Origin: Bacteroidetes bacterium UBA1941
GTDB lineage: Bacteria > Bacteroidota > Bacteroidia > Chitinophagales > LD1
Reading direction: 5' to 3'
Assembly: GCA_002336805.1 (NCBI GenBank)
Contig: DDEZ01000002.1
Span: 558,001-622,000 of the forward strand
Length of the DNA: 64,000 nucleotides
Shown here: positions 18,199 through 28,500 of the stretch, one piece after another
How the letters are laid out: each line of letters opens with the position of its first letter
How positions within the stretch are numbered: the first letter of the stretch is position 1
Translations under genes and position numbers: made by a program
Notes under the pieces: model-generated
What the model was told of the DNA's origin: nothing
What the model saw: only the letters and a program-made list of their open reading frames with translations
The model's database searches: none

Positions 18199-18657
18199 CT
18201 ACAGTATCTTTTCCATCTTGATATTAGCACGCTCATAATGGCCTGGCTCCAGCGGCACCTCGTAGAAACCATATTTGCGGTAGAGATGAATAGCAGACCC
18301 CAACTTTGTATTGGAGTAAAGTACAAGCCTGGAGATATCCATGTCTGAGGCAGCATAGAGGGAGTGGTCCATGAGCGCTGTACCTATCCCAAGGCCTTGC
18401 ACCCGGTCCGTCACAGCCATCTTAGCCAGTTCGCAGGTATTGATATCCACCCTCATGAGTGAGGCTGTACCTACTATTTCTCCTTTATAAATGGCATAGA
18501 ATATCTTGCCACCTTTGTCTATGATTTCATGGACAGGGTCTGCCAGCTGTATGACATCTCCCGGCTCTACATGAAAGTATTTTTCCAGCCACTCCACATT
18601 GAGTGCCCGGATAGCATCGCGATGCTCTTCAGAAAATGGAATGATCTCGATGTCCAT
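18199..18657 (-). CDS. GNAT family N-acetyltransferase
   Basis: 152 residues. Acetyl-CoA binding motif A is VQGLGIGTALMDHSL (about 96-110), preceded by beta strand AKMAVTD and followed by VLYSNTKLGSAIHLYRKYGF, the usual motif B. The acceptor substrate is unknown. It starts one base after the stop of the DUF3089 gene on the same strand, so the two are probably cotranscribed with little spacing (stop 18659-18661, start 18657). Confidence 0.9.
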   Translation of the reverse strand: MDIEIIPFSEEHRDAIRALNVEWLEKYFHVEPGDVIQLADPVHEIIDKGGKIFYAIYKGEIVGTASLMRVDINTCELAKMAVTDRVQGLGIGTALMDHSLYAASDMDISRLVLYSNTKLGSAIHLYRKYGFYEVPLEPGHYERANIKMEKIL

Positions 18658-18658
18658 A

Positions 18659-19687
18659 TCAATGCTTCCAATAATGCCCCTCGCGCTTTCGGATATCTTC
18701 CCGTATATCCTCCCAGAAGAGATTGATGTCCGCTATGTGCAGGTTGTCATATTTTTTGGCGATAGGCGATTGGACATTTACCCAAAGGATGTTTTTATGG
18801 ATACGGGCCGTAGTTCTTGTATGTATCGGCTTGTTGAAGTTGAAAAGTACGCTACCCTTGTGCTCCGTCACCAGGCTGCAGGTAGAGTCATTGCGCCAGG
18901 TCACAGGATTGGTACAGATCGCATCGCCGTAAAATTTATCCATGCCTAGAGGCTCAAATCCATCCCGGTACGATGCCCATGATACGATACATCCTGTTTG
19001 CGTTTCATCATTACATTGCTTCAGGTTGCTATACTCCTTTTCGAAAACCGGGAAGCCTACTACATACGCGCACACCAGCTTACTACGCAGTGCACCTTTG
19101 TCAAAAAACTCTTTTAGCAGTCGCCGGGCATGGTAGGAGCCCTGAGAGTGAGATGCGATCACTATCGGCCTGCCATGATTGTAGTGGTCCAGGTAGTATT
19201 GAAAGGCATTGCGCACGTCGGTGTAGGCCAGGTCCAGTGCCTCTTTGCCATCATTCTTATCTTGTATGAAAAATGACCTGAGGATAGCCTGCCTGTAGCG
19301 CGGAGCATATACCCGGCAGGAGCCATTCCATGCAGATGCCTGATACTTTACCGGCCGCTTATCTACCACTTTATTCAGTTTGGCATCACGTACATCAGCA
19401 TTCCATGTCGCACCGTTGCGGTAGGTGGTAGGGTGTATGTAGAAAACATCTATCTGCTTGGCACTGTCCGGCACTGATGCGATACCGTGGGGCACGGCAT
19501 CGGCAGCATCCAGCCTGTCGGGCAGGGCCGCCCAGTTTTGCTGCTGGCTGTAGTCTGGTGCGGGAGGGGCTGCCACACTGTCAAAGGGTGGGAGCGGAGT
19601 GACATGCCTATGCTTTTTCATCTGCTGTGCAGAGGCACAAAGTGTCGTAGCGCATAGGATCAGCAGGATAATGGGTCTTACATTCAT
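18659..19687 (-). CDS. DUF3089 alpha/beta-hydrolase-like exported protein
   Basis: 342 residues with a signal peptide (1-20, ending CASAQ). The DUF3089 core contains IDVFYIHPTTY (about 79-89) and the nucleophile-elbow-like SHSQGSYHARRLL (about 180-192), i.e. a serine in an S-x-S-x-G context. Exported location suggests action on an extracellular or periplasmic ester, but no substrate can be read. It is the promoter-proximal gene of a pair with the GNAT gene, and diverges from the EGF-like lipoprotein gene across 96 bases. Confidence 0.85.
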   Translation of the reverse strand: MNVRPIILLILCATTLCASAQQMKKHRHVTPLPPFDSVAAPPAPDYSQQQNWAALPDRLDAADAVPHGIASVPDSAKQIDVFYIHPTTYRNGATWNADVRDAKLNKVVDKRPVKYQASAWNGSCRVYAPRYRQAILRSFFIQDKNDGKEALDLAYTDVRNAFQYYLDHYNHGRPIVIASHSQGSYHARRLLKEFFDKGALRSKLVCAYVVGFPVFEKEYSNLKQCNDETQTGCIVSWASYRDGFEPLGMDKFYGDAICTNPVTWRNDSTCSLVTEHKGSVLFNFNKPIHTRTTARIHKNILWVNVQSPIAKKYDNLHIADINLFWEDIREDIRKREGHYWKH

Positions 19688-19783
19688 GATACGGGAGTTT
19701 GTCTGTAAAGCCGCCCTGTCCCTCGGTAAAGAATACCGTAGGCTAAGCTGGCTTTTTGTATTTTTATCGAAAATAATACAGAC

Positions 19784-20278
19784 ATGTCAACCAAGTCTCT
19801 GTCAATAGTTTTTTTCAGCCTTTTTATCATAATTATCTCAGCAGCAGGATGCAAAAAGAAATGTGGCGTATGCGACTACGGTACAGCCTGCAATAACGGA
19901 TACTGCTTCTGCCCCAATGGCTACGAAGGAGACAGCTGCAAAAAGCTCAGCTCTACTAAATACGTAGGCAGCTACACTGTCAGTGACCCCTGCAGCGGCT
20001 CATCCAGTTACAATCTCAGCATCTATGCAGATCCTTACATAGCCAATAAACTTTGGTTTAATGGGCTCTTTGGTCAATCGATAGAGGTGGACATCTACTC
20101 CGATGCCAGCAAGCAGGGGATCACCCTGGGTATCCCTGACCAAAACTTTGGTGTGGCCGAGGTCACAGGCACGGGTACCTACCAGGCTGTAAACGGATAC
20201 GCACGCATCACACTAAATGTGGACTACGTATCAGGAGGGGTAGACCGCCCTTGTACTGTCATTTTACAGCAGTATTAA
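19784..20278 (+). CDS. EGF-like lipoprotein, small
   Basis: 164 residues. The signal peptide ends in a lipobox-like SAAGC (cysteine 23), so lipid anchoring in the envelope is likely. Immediately after come six cysteines with EGF spacing: CGVCDYGTACNNGYCFCPNG then YEGDSC. The rest is a beta-rich domain of about 105 residues (from about KYVGSYTV), of the type found in Bacteroidota EGF-containing lipoproteins. No enzymatic motif. The helicase starts 9 bases downstream on the same strand, which may be coincidental. Confidence 0.78.
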   Translation: MSTKSLSIVFFSLFIIIISAAGCKKKCGVCDYGTACNNGYCFCPNGYEGDSCKKLSSTKYVGSYTVSDPCSGSSSYNLSIYADPYIANKLWFNGLFGQSIEVDIYSDASKQGITLGIPDQNFGVAEVTGTGTYQAVNGYARITLNVDYVSGGVDRPCTVILQQY

Positions 20279-20287
20279 GATGAAAAT

Positions 20288-22459
20288 ATGACGGCGGGAG
20301 AGCTGCTGGCTGAGTGGGAGGAGCGCTTTCGCGCATCGGACTGGTTTGTGACGCGTGATGGCAAGACGCGATTCAACTATTTCAAGGCTCGTACATTGTA
20401 TTTCGGAGTATCGTCCCGGGGAGATTCTGCCAAGGGTTTTCAGAAGTTTTATCTGGACTATAATGCCCGCCCTAAGGCTGACAATACCGTCATAGTCAGC
20501 GAGGGTATCAGCATCTTCCATCAGGCCGGTATCGATCTGGTGCCCTACTTTGATACACTGACGCGGGACCCCGCATTCATACATCATTGCAATCATATTT
20601 TCCGTGCCTTTGCCAATCCGCGCAATCAATACGAGTTTAAAGTTTCGGACCCTTTCAGCATCGTGCGGGATGATATCACAGCTATCGCAGCCATAGCCTC
20701 CGGCGAGAAGCAGCCTCCTGCTGCACCGGTAGAAAAGGGCCAGTTCAACCACTACATCACTATCCCCGAGGGCTATCTCAATGACCCCTTTATCAGTGAG
20801 CTTTTTAATAAGCTCGAGCATACCAATGGCAACTTTTTTATCACTGGCAAAGCAGGTACAGGTAAATCGACCTTCCTGCACTTCCTCGCCCAAAACTCAC
20901 GAAAGAACATCGTCATAGCCGCCTATACCGGCATCGCCGCCATCAATGTGGGGGGCACTACGATCAATTCCCTTTTTATGCTTCCCTTCAGGCCGCTGTT
21001 GCCACGGGACCAGGAGATTACAAGATTCCATAAATACAATCCGCGTCGGGCCATCATAGCCAATATGGATATGCTCGTGATAGATGAGGTGTCTATGGTG
21101 CGTGCCGATATACTGGAGGCCATAGATCACTCCCTGCGCCTCAATGGTGGCGACCCGTTCAAACCATTTGGCGGCAAGCAGGTCGTACTGATAGGAGATG
21201 TATTTCAGCTACCACCGGTGGTCAAAACTGACGACCCTACGGAGTGGCAGATATTTGAAGAGGTCTACAAAACGCCGTATTTCTTTAGTGCTCCCAGCTT
21301 TCAGATGACCAAGTTCGAATTCGTCGAGTTCACCAGGATACACCGCCAGTCAGACGAAGACTTCAAAAATATCCTCAATAAGATACGGATAGGCGAGGTG
21401 GATAGTGACGACCTGGAGCCGGTCAATAAGCGCGTATACCCAAACTATGAGCCCCGCGATCAGGATTTTGTGCTCACGCTGGTCACTACCAATAAGCTCG
21501 CTGGTGATATCAATGACCGCAAGCTCAACGCCATCCAGCAACCGGAGTTTACCTACAGGTCTGCCATTACGGGAGATTTCGGCAAGGATAAATTCCCTAC
21601 TGACGAAACATTAAAACTCAAGGTGGGCGCACAGATCATTTTCATACGAAATGATACTACCAGCGAGAAAGGCGCGAAGGACAATAAACGCCGCTGGGTC
21701 AATGGCACCATTGCCAAGATCCATGCACTGGCCGAGGACGAGATAGAAGTGATCTTTGAGGATTCTTCTATCTCCAGGATCACCCGCGAGACATGGAATA
21801 ATAACGTCTACAAGTGGAACCGTCTGGAGCGCAAGATAATGACAGAGACCGTAGGCACTTTCGAACAGTTTCCTATCAAGCTCTCGTGGGCTATCACGAT
21901 ACACAAAAGTCAGGGTCTTACCTTTGACAAGATGGTGCTCAATATGGGTGCGGGTGCTTTTGCACATGGGCAGACCTACGTAGCCCTGAGCCGCGCCAGG
22001 TCGCTGAAAGGGCTGGCACTCAAACGCCCCATCACTACCCGCGATATCATCATAGACGACCGTGTGCAGGACTTCTACAGGCAGCATTTTACCTTCAATG
22101 ATGAATACCGGGAGTCTCAGGAGACACTGGAGTTTATCCTCGAGCATTCGGATTTCTTTCTGGACTTGCTTACCGCGCACTATCCATTCTCTGAGGAGCA
22201 GTCAGAGCGGTATCAGCTCCTGCTCTCTTCGCGGCAAAAGATGCTTCGCGTGCCATCTGACCGACAGGAATACGGCAAGCTATCCTTTGGCGAGATCAAA
22301 GAGCTGATGCTCCGCCGAGACATCATCTGGAATGACACGTTCTGGAAAAACAATTTTGCTTACTTCTTCAATGATCAGATCGTAGCCACTATCATGGACT
22401 ACCTGCTGGAGCTGGACAAGATCACTAAGTGGGAGGAAGGAGATGCGGAGGATGAGTAG
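20288..22459 (+). CDS. Pif1/RecD-like superfamily 1B DNA helicase with extra N- and C-terminal domains
   Basis: 723 residues. Helicase core: Walker A GKAGTGKST (about 187-195), Walker B VIDEVSM (about 264-270), IGDVFQLPP as motif III (about 302-310), and a UvrD/RecD C-terminal half with AITIHKSQGLTFDK (about 537-550) and YVALSRARS as motif VI. These match 5'-3' SF1B helicases of the Pif1/RecD group. The first 150 residues are unusual (N-terminal WEERFRASDWFVTRDG, DITAIAAIASGE), and the last 130 residues after the helicase core form another unassigned helical region. No exonuclease motif is seen. The gene ends three bases before convergent folA. Confidence 0.9.
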   Translation: MTAGELLAEWEERFRASDWFVTRDGKTRFNYFKARTLYFGVSSRGDSAKGFQKFYLDYNARPKADNTVIVSEGISIFHQAGIDLVPYFDTLTRDPAFIHHCNHIFRAFANPRNQYEFKVSDPFSIVRDDITAIAAIASGEKQPPAAPVEKGQFNHYITIPEGYLNDPFISELFNKLEHTNGNFFITGKAGTGKSTFLHFLAQNSRKNIVIAAYTGIAAINVGGTTINSLFMLPFRPLLPRDQEITRFHKYNPRRAIIANMDMLVIDEVSMVRADILEAIDHSLRLNGGDPFKPFGGKQVVLIGDVFQLPPVVKTDDPTEWQIFEEVYKTPYFFSAPSFQMTKFEFVEFTRIHRQSDEDFKNILNKIRIGEVDSDDLEPVNKRVYPNYEPRDQDFVLTLVTTNKLAGDINDRKLNAIQQPEFTYRSAITGDFGKDKFPTDETLKLKVGAQIIFIRNDTTSEKGAKDNKRRWVNGTIAKIHALAEDEIEVIFEDSSISRITRETWNNNVYKWNRLERKIMTETVGTFEQFPIKLSWAITIHKSQGLTFDKMVLNMGAGAFAHGQTYVALSRARSLKGLALKRPITTRDIIIDDRVQDFYRQHFTFNDEYRESQETLEFILEHSDFFLDLLTAHYPFSEEQSERYQLLLSSRQKMLRVPSDRQEYGKLSFGEIKELMLRRDIIWNDTFWKNNFAYFFNDQIVATIMDYLLELDKITKWEEGDAEDE

Positions 22460-22462
22460 ATC

Positions 22463-22969
22463 TTATCCCTTTCTGCGCAGCTCTATGATATCAAAGGCGT
22501 ATGCGTGCTTCTCATCAGCCGCGTAGGAATCCTTGCTCACTTCTTCCCATTCACTCATATTCAGTGCGGGAAAGTGGGTGTCAGCCTCCGGGAAGGTACC
22601 ATGCACCCGGGTCAGGTAGATCCTGTCAGTGAAAGGCAGGGCAAGCTTGTATATCTCTCCGCCACCGGTGATCATCAGTTCATCTTCACCGTTTATCTCG
22701 GCAAATTTTATCCCCTCTTCCAGTGATGTCACATTCTTGCAGCCCTCATAGCGTAGATCGGGATCTCGGGATACGACTATGTTGGGTCTTCCCGGCAGGG
22801 GGCGGTATTTAGGAGGTAGCGCCTCATACGATTTGCGTCCCATCAGCACGTGGTGGCCCCAGGTAGTGTTTTTGAAGTGGGCCATATCCTTGGGTAGCAC
22901 CCACAGCAGGTCACCATTACCACCTATTTCATTATTGAGTCCTGTAGCTACTATTGCAGAGATGATCAT
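22463..22969 (-). CDS. folA: Dihydrofolate reductase
   Basis: 168 residues, reduces dihydrofolate to tetrahydrofolate with NADPH. Hallmarks: MIISAIVATGLNNEIG at the N-terminus, LLWVLPKDMAHFKN with the active-site aspartate and phenylalanine region, VLMGRKSYEALP, LPGRPNIVVSRD, MITGGGEIYKLALP. Length and motifs are standard. thyA is not adjacent. It is convergent with the helicase gene and diverges from spoT across about 130 bases. Confidence 0.97.
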   Translation of the reverse strand: MIISAIVATGLNNEIGGNGDLLWVLPKDMAHFKNTTWGHHVLMGRKSYEALPPKYRPLPGRPNIVVSRDPDLRYEGCKNVTSLEEGIKFAEINGEDELMITGGGEIYKLALPFTDRIYLTRVHGTFPEADTHFPALNMSEWEEVSKDSYAADEKHAYAFDIIELRRKG

Positions 22970-23101
22970 CGGGCTAAGTTATAAGTTATCGCGGAATCAC
23001 TGCATCTATAGATCTGTCGGGCAGCAAAACAATTCTGCCCATTTAGCAGTCACAGGACTGCCCACTTGCCACCCTCACATTTATTCACTAGATTAGCCAT
23101 A

Positions 23102-25366
23102 ATGGATCAAGCTCCCGTCATAGATCTCGAAAGTCAGAATAAGCTCATTCTCAAGCATTACAGGGCACTGCTGCGTACACTCAGGCCCAGCACTACCCGT
23201 CAGGAAAAGAAAATGATCCGCGAGGCTTTTGAGCTGGCCATGGATAGCCACAAGGACATGCGCCGCAAGTCCGGTGAGCCCTACATACTCCATCCGTTGG
23301 AGGTAGCGCGTATAGCCAGCGAAGAGATGGGCCTGGATGTCACTTCTATAGTCTGTGCCCTGCTGCATGACGTGGTAGAAGATACGGATGTGACGCTGGA
23401 GGAGATAGAGCGCCACTTCAATAAGGAAGTAGCAAAGATCGTAGACGGCCTGACCAAGATATCCGGCATCTTTGATCTCAATAATCAGAACTCATCCGTA
23501 CAGGCGGAGAATTTCCGCAAGCTGCTGCTCACGCTGAATGACGACATTCGTGTCATACTGGTGAAGCTGGCCGACCGCCTGCACAATATGCGCACGCTGG
23601 ACTCACTGAAGCGTGAGAAACAACTCAAGATCGCCTCAGAGACGCTATTCCTCTATGCTCCGCTGGCGCACCGTATGGGACTCTATGCCATCAAGACTGA
23701 GCTCGAAGACCTCTCGCTCAAACATACTGAGCCTGAGATGTACAAGGAGATAGCCCGCAAACTGGCTGAGACCAAGCGAGAGCGCACGCGCTTCATCAAT
23801 GACTTTATCAAGCCTATCAAAGAGCTGCTGGACAAAAAGGATTTTGACTTTGACATCTACGGCAGGCCCAAGTCCATTTTTTCTATCTACAATAAGATCA
23901 AGAACAAAGGAGTACCATTTGAGGAGATCTATGACCTCTTTGCCATCCGTATCATACTCCGCTCTGACCCCGAGCGGGAGAAGGCTGACTGCTGGTCCGT
24001 ATACTCTACCCTGACGGATGTATATAAACCGAGCCCTGACCGCCTGCGCGACTGGCTATCCAATCCTAAGGCCAATGGCTATGAGGCGCTGCACACTACC
24101 GTGATGAGTAATAGCGGTAAGTGGGTGGAGGTGCAGATACGTACCGAGCGGATGCATGAGATAGCAGAGAAAGGCTTTGCCGCGCACTGGAAGTATAAGG
24201 AAGGATCTGCGGACAGCGTGCTGGATGCATGGCTGGAGAAAATACGCTCAGTGCTGAGCAATGCAGATGGCAATGCACTGGATGTGGTCAATGACTTCAA
24301 GTATGAGCTTTTCAGTGATGAGATATTTGTCTTCACGCCCAAGGGTGATCTGAAGCGCATCCGCAAGGGGGCTACAGCCCTCGACTTTGCTTTTGAGGTC
24401 CACTCTGCGGTAGGTAAGAAATGCATCGGTGCCAAGGTCAATACCAAGCTCGTACCACTCAGTCATAAGCTGCGAAACGGAGATCAGGTAGAGATCCTGA
24501 CCTCAAACAAGCAGACGCCAAACGAGGATTGGCTCAGCTATGTGGTCACTGCCAAGGCGCGCTCTGTGATAAAGCAATCACTCAAAGATGAAAAGCGCAA
24601 GATAGCACTGGATGGCAAGGCAGAACTGGAGAAGCGTCTGAAGACCCTTAAGATAGAAGATAGTGAGGCGAACCTCATTCTCCTCATGAATTTCTACAAG
24701 GCCATGTCTCCTACAGAGCTATACTATGACGTAGCTACCCGCAAGGTAGACCTGTCAGAAATAACAAAACTGGATGTCATAGCAGGCAAGATCAAATTGC
24801 CAAAAGTTAACACAGAGCCGAAGCTCAGCCCTAGCGATATAGATGATGCCGTCAAGGAGGCGCTGAAAAAGAATGCAGAGCTGCTCATCATGGGCGAAAG
24901 CAGTGATAAGATTGACTACAAGTTTGCCGCCTGCTGCAATCCTGTGCCCGGTGATGATGTGTTTGGGTTTCTCACTGTCAGCGAGGGTATCAAGATACAC
25001 CGGACCAACTGCCCTAATGCAGTACAGCTCATGGCCAAGTACAGCTACCGCATCGTCAAGACCAAATGGACCAGGCAGCATAATATCGCCTTCCTCACAG
25101 GCATCAAGATCAACGGTATAGATGATGTGGGCCTGGTCAATAAGATCACCAATGTGATCACCGGTCAGATGAATCTGAACATGCGCTCCGTATCATTTGA
25201 TAGTGAGGACGGCATCTTTGAGGGCAATATCATGATCTATGTGCATGATACCTCTGAGCTGGATGATCTCATCGCGCGTCTCTCATCACTGGATGGTATC
25301 CTGTCAGTAGAGCGCTATGATACAGATGATAAGAATACAGACCAACCTGTCTCTGCCAAGCGCTAA
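23102..25366 (+). CDS. RelA/SpoT bifunctional (p)ppGpp synthetase/hydrolase
   Basis: 754 residues from ATG 23102 (MDQAPVIDLESQ); a longer frame is possible but lacks support. Order: HD hydrolase domain with LLHDVVEDT (about 89-96) and KLADRLHNMRTL (about 157-168), synthetase domain with DIYGRPKSIFSIYNK (about 253-267), DLFAIRI (about 279) and NGYEALHT (about 331), TGS domain (about 403-465, EIFVFTPKG, FAFEVHS), zinc-finger/RIS segment with AACCNPVPGD, and C-terminal ACT domain. Both activities appear intact. Controls the stringent response. Long Rel is usual as a single copy in Bacteroidota. Confidence 0.97.
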   Translation: MDQAPVIDLESQNKLILKHYRALLRTLRPSTTRQEKKMIREAFELAMDSHKDMRRKSGEPYILHPLEVARIASEEMGLDVTSIVCALLHDVVEDTDVTLEEIERHFNKEVAKIVDGLTKISGIFDLNNQNSSVQAENFRKLLLTLNDDIRVILVKLADRLHNMRTLDSLKREKQLKIASETLFLYAPLAHRMGLYAIKTELEDLSLKHTEPEMYKEIARKLAETKRERTRFINDFIKPIKELLDKKDFDFDIYGRPKSIFSIYNKIKNKGVPFEEIYDLFAIRIILRSDPEREKADCWSVYSTLTDVYKPSPDRLRDWLSNPKANGYEALHTTVMSNSGKWVEVQIRTERMHEIAEKGFAAHWKYKEGSADSVLDAWLEKIRSVLSNADGNALDVVNDFKYELFSDEIFVFTPKGDLKRIRKGATALDFAFEVHSAVGKKCIGAKVNTKLVPLSHKLRNGDQVEILTSNKQTPNEDWLSYVVTAKARSVIKQSLKDEKRKIALDGKAELEKRLKTLKIEDSEANLILLMNFYKAMSPTELYYDVATRKVDLSEITKLDVIAGKIKLPKVNTEPKLSPSDIDDAVKEALKKNAELLIMGESSDKIDYKFAACCNPVPGDDVFGFLTVSEGIKIHRTNCPNAVQLMAKYSYRIVKTKWTRQHNIAFLTGIKINGIDDVGLVNKITNVITGQMNLNMRSVSFDSEDGIFEGNIMIYVHDTSELDDLIARLSSLDGILSVERYDTDDKNTDQPVSAKR

Positions 25367-25521
25367 AGACCAGGGAGATGTTAAAAACACATAGGCATCT
25401 TAACATATTTCTGCCATAGGCTTCGATTATACCGCTTTTGTATGCTGCTACGCCGCTGCAAAGCAACCACTGGCCCCATTTTCGCCTCTTTTCTCGTATA
25501 TTCGCGAGTCAATTTTCAGAG

Positions 25522-28500
25522 GTGAATAACATATTCAGTAAACTATATATTCTTTTCGGTTTTATTCTTTTTACTACAGGGGTTTCTGCGCAGTTTTCTA
25601 CCTGTGATACGACGCTCATGAACGCGTACCTCAACCCGCAAGGATACTACCGGGTATGGGTGCCTACACAGCCATGTAGTGTATACTATCACAGCACTGC
25701 TCCTAAGACAGGTATAGACGCGCATCGCGATGCTGCCAATCTGGGTATACCACAGCTCATCATAGAGAATGCTCAGGAAAATAGTGATGTGAGTGCCGCG
25801 CTGTGGGCACAGGGTATCTATCAGACCGCAGGCTCAGGATCTGCCGTATGGCTGGGTATGACAGACAGCGGGAGCACATACAACTGGCGCATCTTCGCTA
25901 CCGGTGCTACTCCTACTTACTACAACTGGACATCCGGTGATCCCAATAATCTCCGCCCGGGCTGCTACAATGGTACATTCGGATGCGCACTCTGCACTGG
26001 TACCAATGCCTACTGGTGTGCCTACGGTGAGGACTGTGCTGTCATGAATGCCAGCGGCCAATGGCTGGACAATAGCTGCAACGGTACTACCACCGGCAAT
26101 GTAGGCGGGCCACCCATCCAGCGCATGGTGATCCTCGAGATCAATACCTGCCCGGTGATAGCCAAGCCAAGGGACACAACCATCTGCGCCGGCAATTCAG
26201 CCACTCTTTCTACTAATGTGATCTCCGGTGGTACGGCGCCATTTACATACACCTGGGCGCCGGGAGGACAGACTACGCAGAGCATCACTGTATCACCCGC
26301 TACTACCACTACTTATACCGTAGAGCTTTCTGACCGCTGGCACTGCAAGACAGACTCCACAGGCACCGTTTCGGTCAGCACACCGACTCCCCCTACGATC
26401 AATGTATCGCCTGCGACTATCTGCAAGAACACAAACGCTAACGTCTCCCTCAATACTGTATCCGGCACCGCCACCTATACTTGGAATTTTGGCGGTGGCA
26501 CTATAGGTAGCGGAAGCGGCGGCGGGCCATATACAATACAGTGGGCCACGGCAGGCACCAAGACGATCTCGGTCACAGTATCTGACAATGGCTGTACGAC
26601 GACTGCCACACGCACTGTCACAGTAGACTCTGCTACTGCGGCTTTCACTATCGCCCCGACCTCTACCTGTGCCAATCAAAATGTGACAGTCACTGTCTCC
26701 GGCGTATCTGCTACAGCAAATTATACGTGGAGTTTTGGCAGTGGCAATGTAGTGAGCGGTACAGGCTCCGGGCCATATACTGTCAACTGGTCAGCCACTG
26801 GACCGCAGACTGTAGGCCTGACTGTGACAGACCATGGCTGCACAGCCACCGCATCTGCTACTGTCACTATCAATCCTGCTCCTACTCCTGCCTTCACGCT
26901 CTCTCCATCCACTACTGCCTGTCAGGGACAGGCAGTGGCCGTGACACTCATCGGTACAGCGTCAGGTACAGCGACCTACACCTGGAATTTTCATGGAGGC
27001 ACCGTGATCAGCGGATCCGGCGCTGGCCCATATTCTGTCAGTTGGAATACAGCCGGCAGTCAGAGTGTAGACCTGACCGTGACCGATGGCGGCTGCTCCG
27101 GTACGGCAGCTACACAGTCTGTCACTATCACCGGAGGTATCACAGCAAATGCCGGCCCTGATATATCTATATGCCCTGCAGTCCCTGGCCAGCTGGGCGC
27201 ACCTGCAGTCAGCGGCTATACCTACAGCTGGAGTCCTACATTGGGCCTGAGCAGCGCTACTGCGGCTAACCCTATCATTACCATCCCCGTCAATCCGCTC
27301 GGCAGGCCGATAGATACATTCTACGTAGTGACGGCTACATCCGGCTCCTGCTCTGCCACAGATACGGTACATGTCACACTCTATCCTAACCCATCCAGCG
27401 CATTCACTATCAATCCGACAGCTACCTGTGTGGGTGTGAATGTGACCATCAACTATAGCGGAGTGGACAGCGGTAGTGCAGCATACAGCTGGAATTTCAA
27501 CGGTGGAAATGTAGTGAGCGGTAGTGGTGCAGGGCCTTATTCTGTAAACTGGACTGCTCCCGGCACGCCGGCTGTGACACTGACCGTGACCGATCATAGC
27601 TGTACCTCTACCACTTCTAATACAGTCAATGTATCAAGTACGCTCTCGCCGTCCTTTACACTCAATCCATCTACTACTGCATGTGCGGGGCAGCCCGTCT
27701 CTGTCACCATAGGAGGCTCGCCATCCGGCACAGCTACATACACATGGAACTTTAACGGCGCTACTGTAGCCAGTGGCACAGGAGCAGGGCCATACGCTGT
27801 GAGCTGGAATACAAACGGCACGAAAACCGTAGACCTGACAGTGACCGACAATGGCTGCACGGGCACCACCTCTCAGTCTATCGCCATAGCCAATACCGCA
27901 GCCGCCGATGCTGGCAGCGATATTCAGCTTTGCCCTGGTGTGGCGGGCGCTCTGGGTAGTACACCTGTCAGCGGCTATACTTATAGCTGGGCACCGGCAT
28001 GGGGCCTGAGCAGCACGACAGTGGCCAACCCCACTATCACTATACCAGGCAATCCTACAGGCGCTATCATAGATACTTTCTACATCGTGACGGCTACTAC
28101 AGGCGCATGCTCTGCCACAGATACGGTCAATGTGAGGATCTATCCGGATATAGACAATTCATTTGTGGTGAGTACGCACAGTGCCTGTGCGGGCGATCCG
28201 ATCACGGTGACATATGCGGGTACTGTGAGTGCGACTGCTACCTATACTTGGAACTTCTCCGGCGCCAATGTCTTGAGCGGCTCAGGTGCAGGCCCCTACC
28301 AGCTGAGCTGGACCGCTCAGGGCAGCTATAGCGTATCGCTGAGCACCACGGACAATGGCTGTACCGCTACTGCCAGCGCTACGACCATCACTATCGGCAC
28401 GCGGCCTACTGCCTATGCAGGCAATGATACTACGGTGTGCTCCGGCACCAGCGTACAGCTCGGCGCAGCTGCGACAGCCGGAGTGACCTATGCATGGACT

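Noticed and set aside
20264..20893. A 209-codon minus-strand frame over the helicase start
   Set aside because: Shadow of the helicase N-terminus; the sense strand carries Walker A and other motifs further on in the same frame.
26962..27597. Minus-strand frames over the PKD repeat region
   Set aside because: Explained by repetitive codon use in the adhesin gene.
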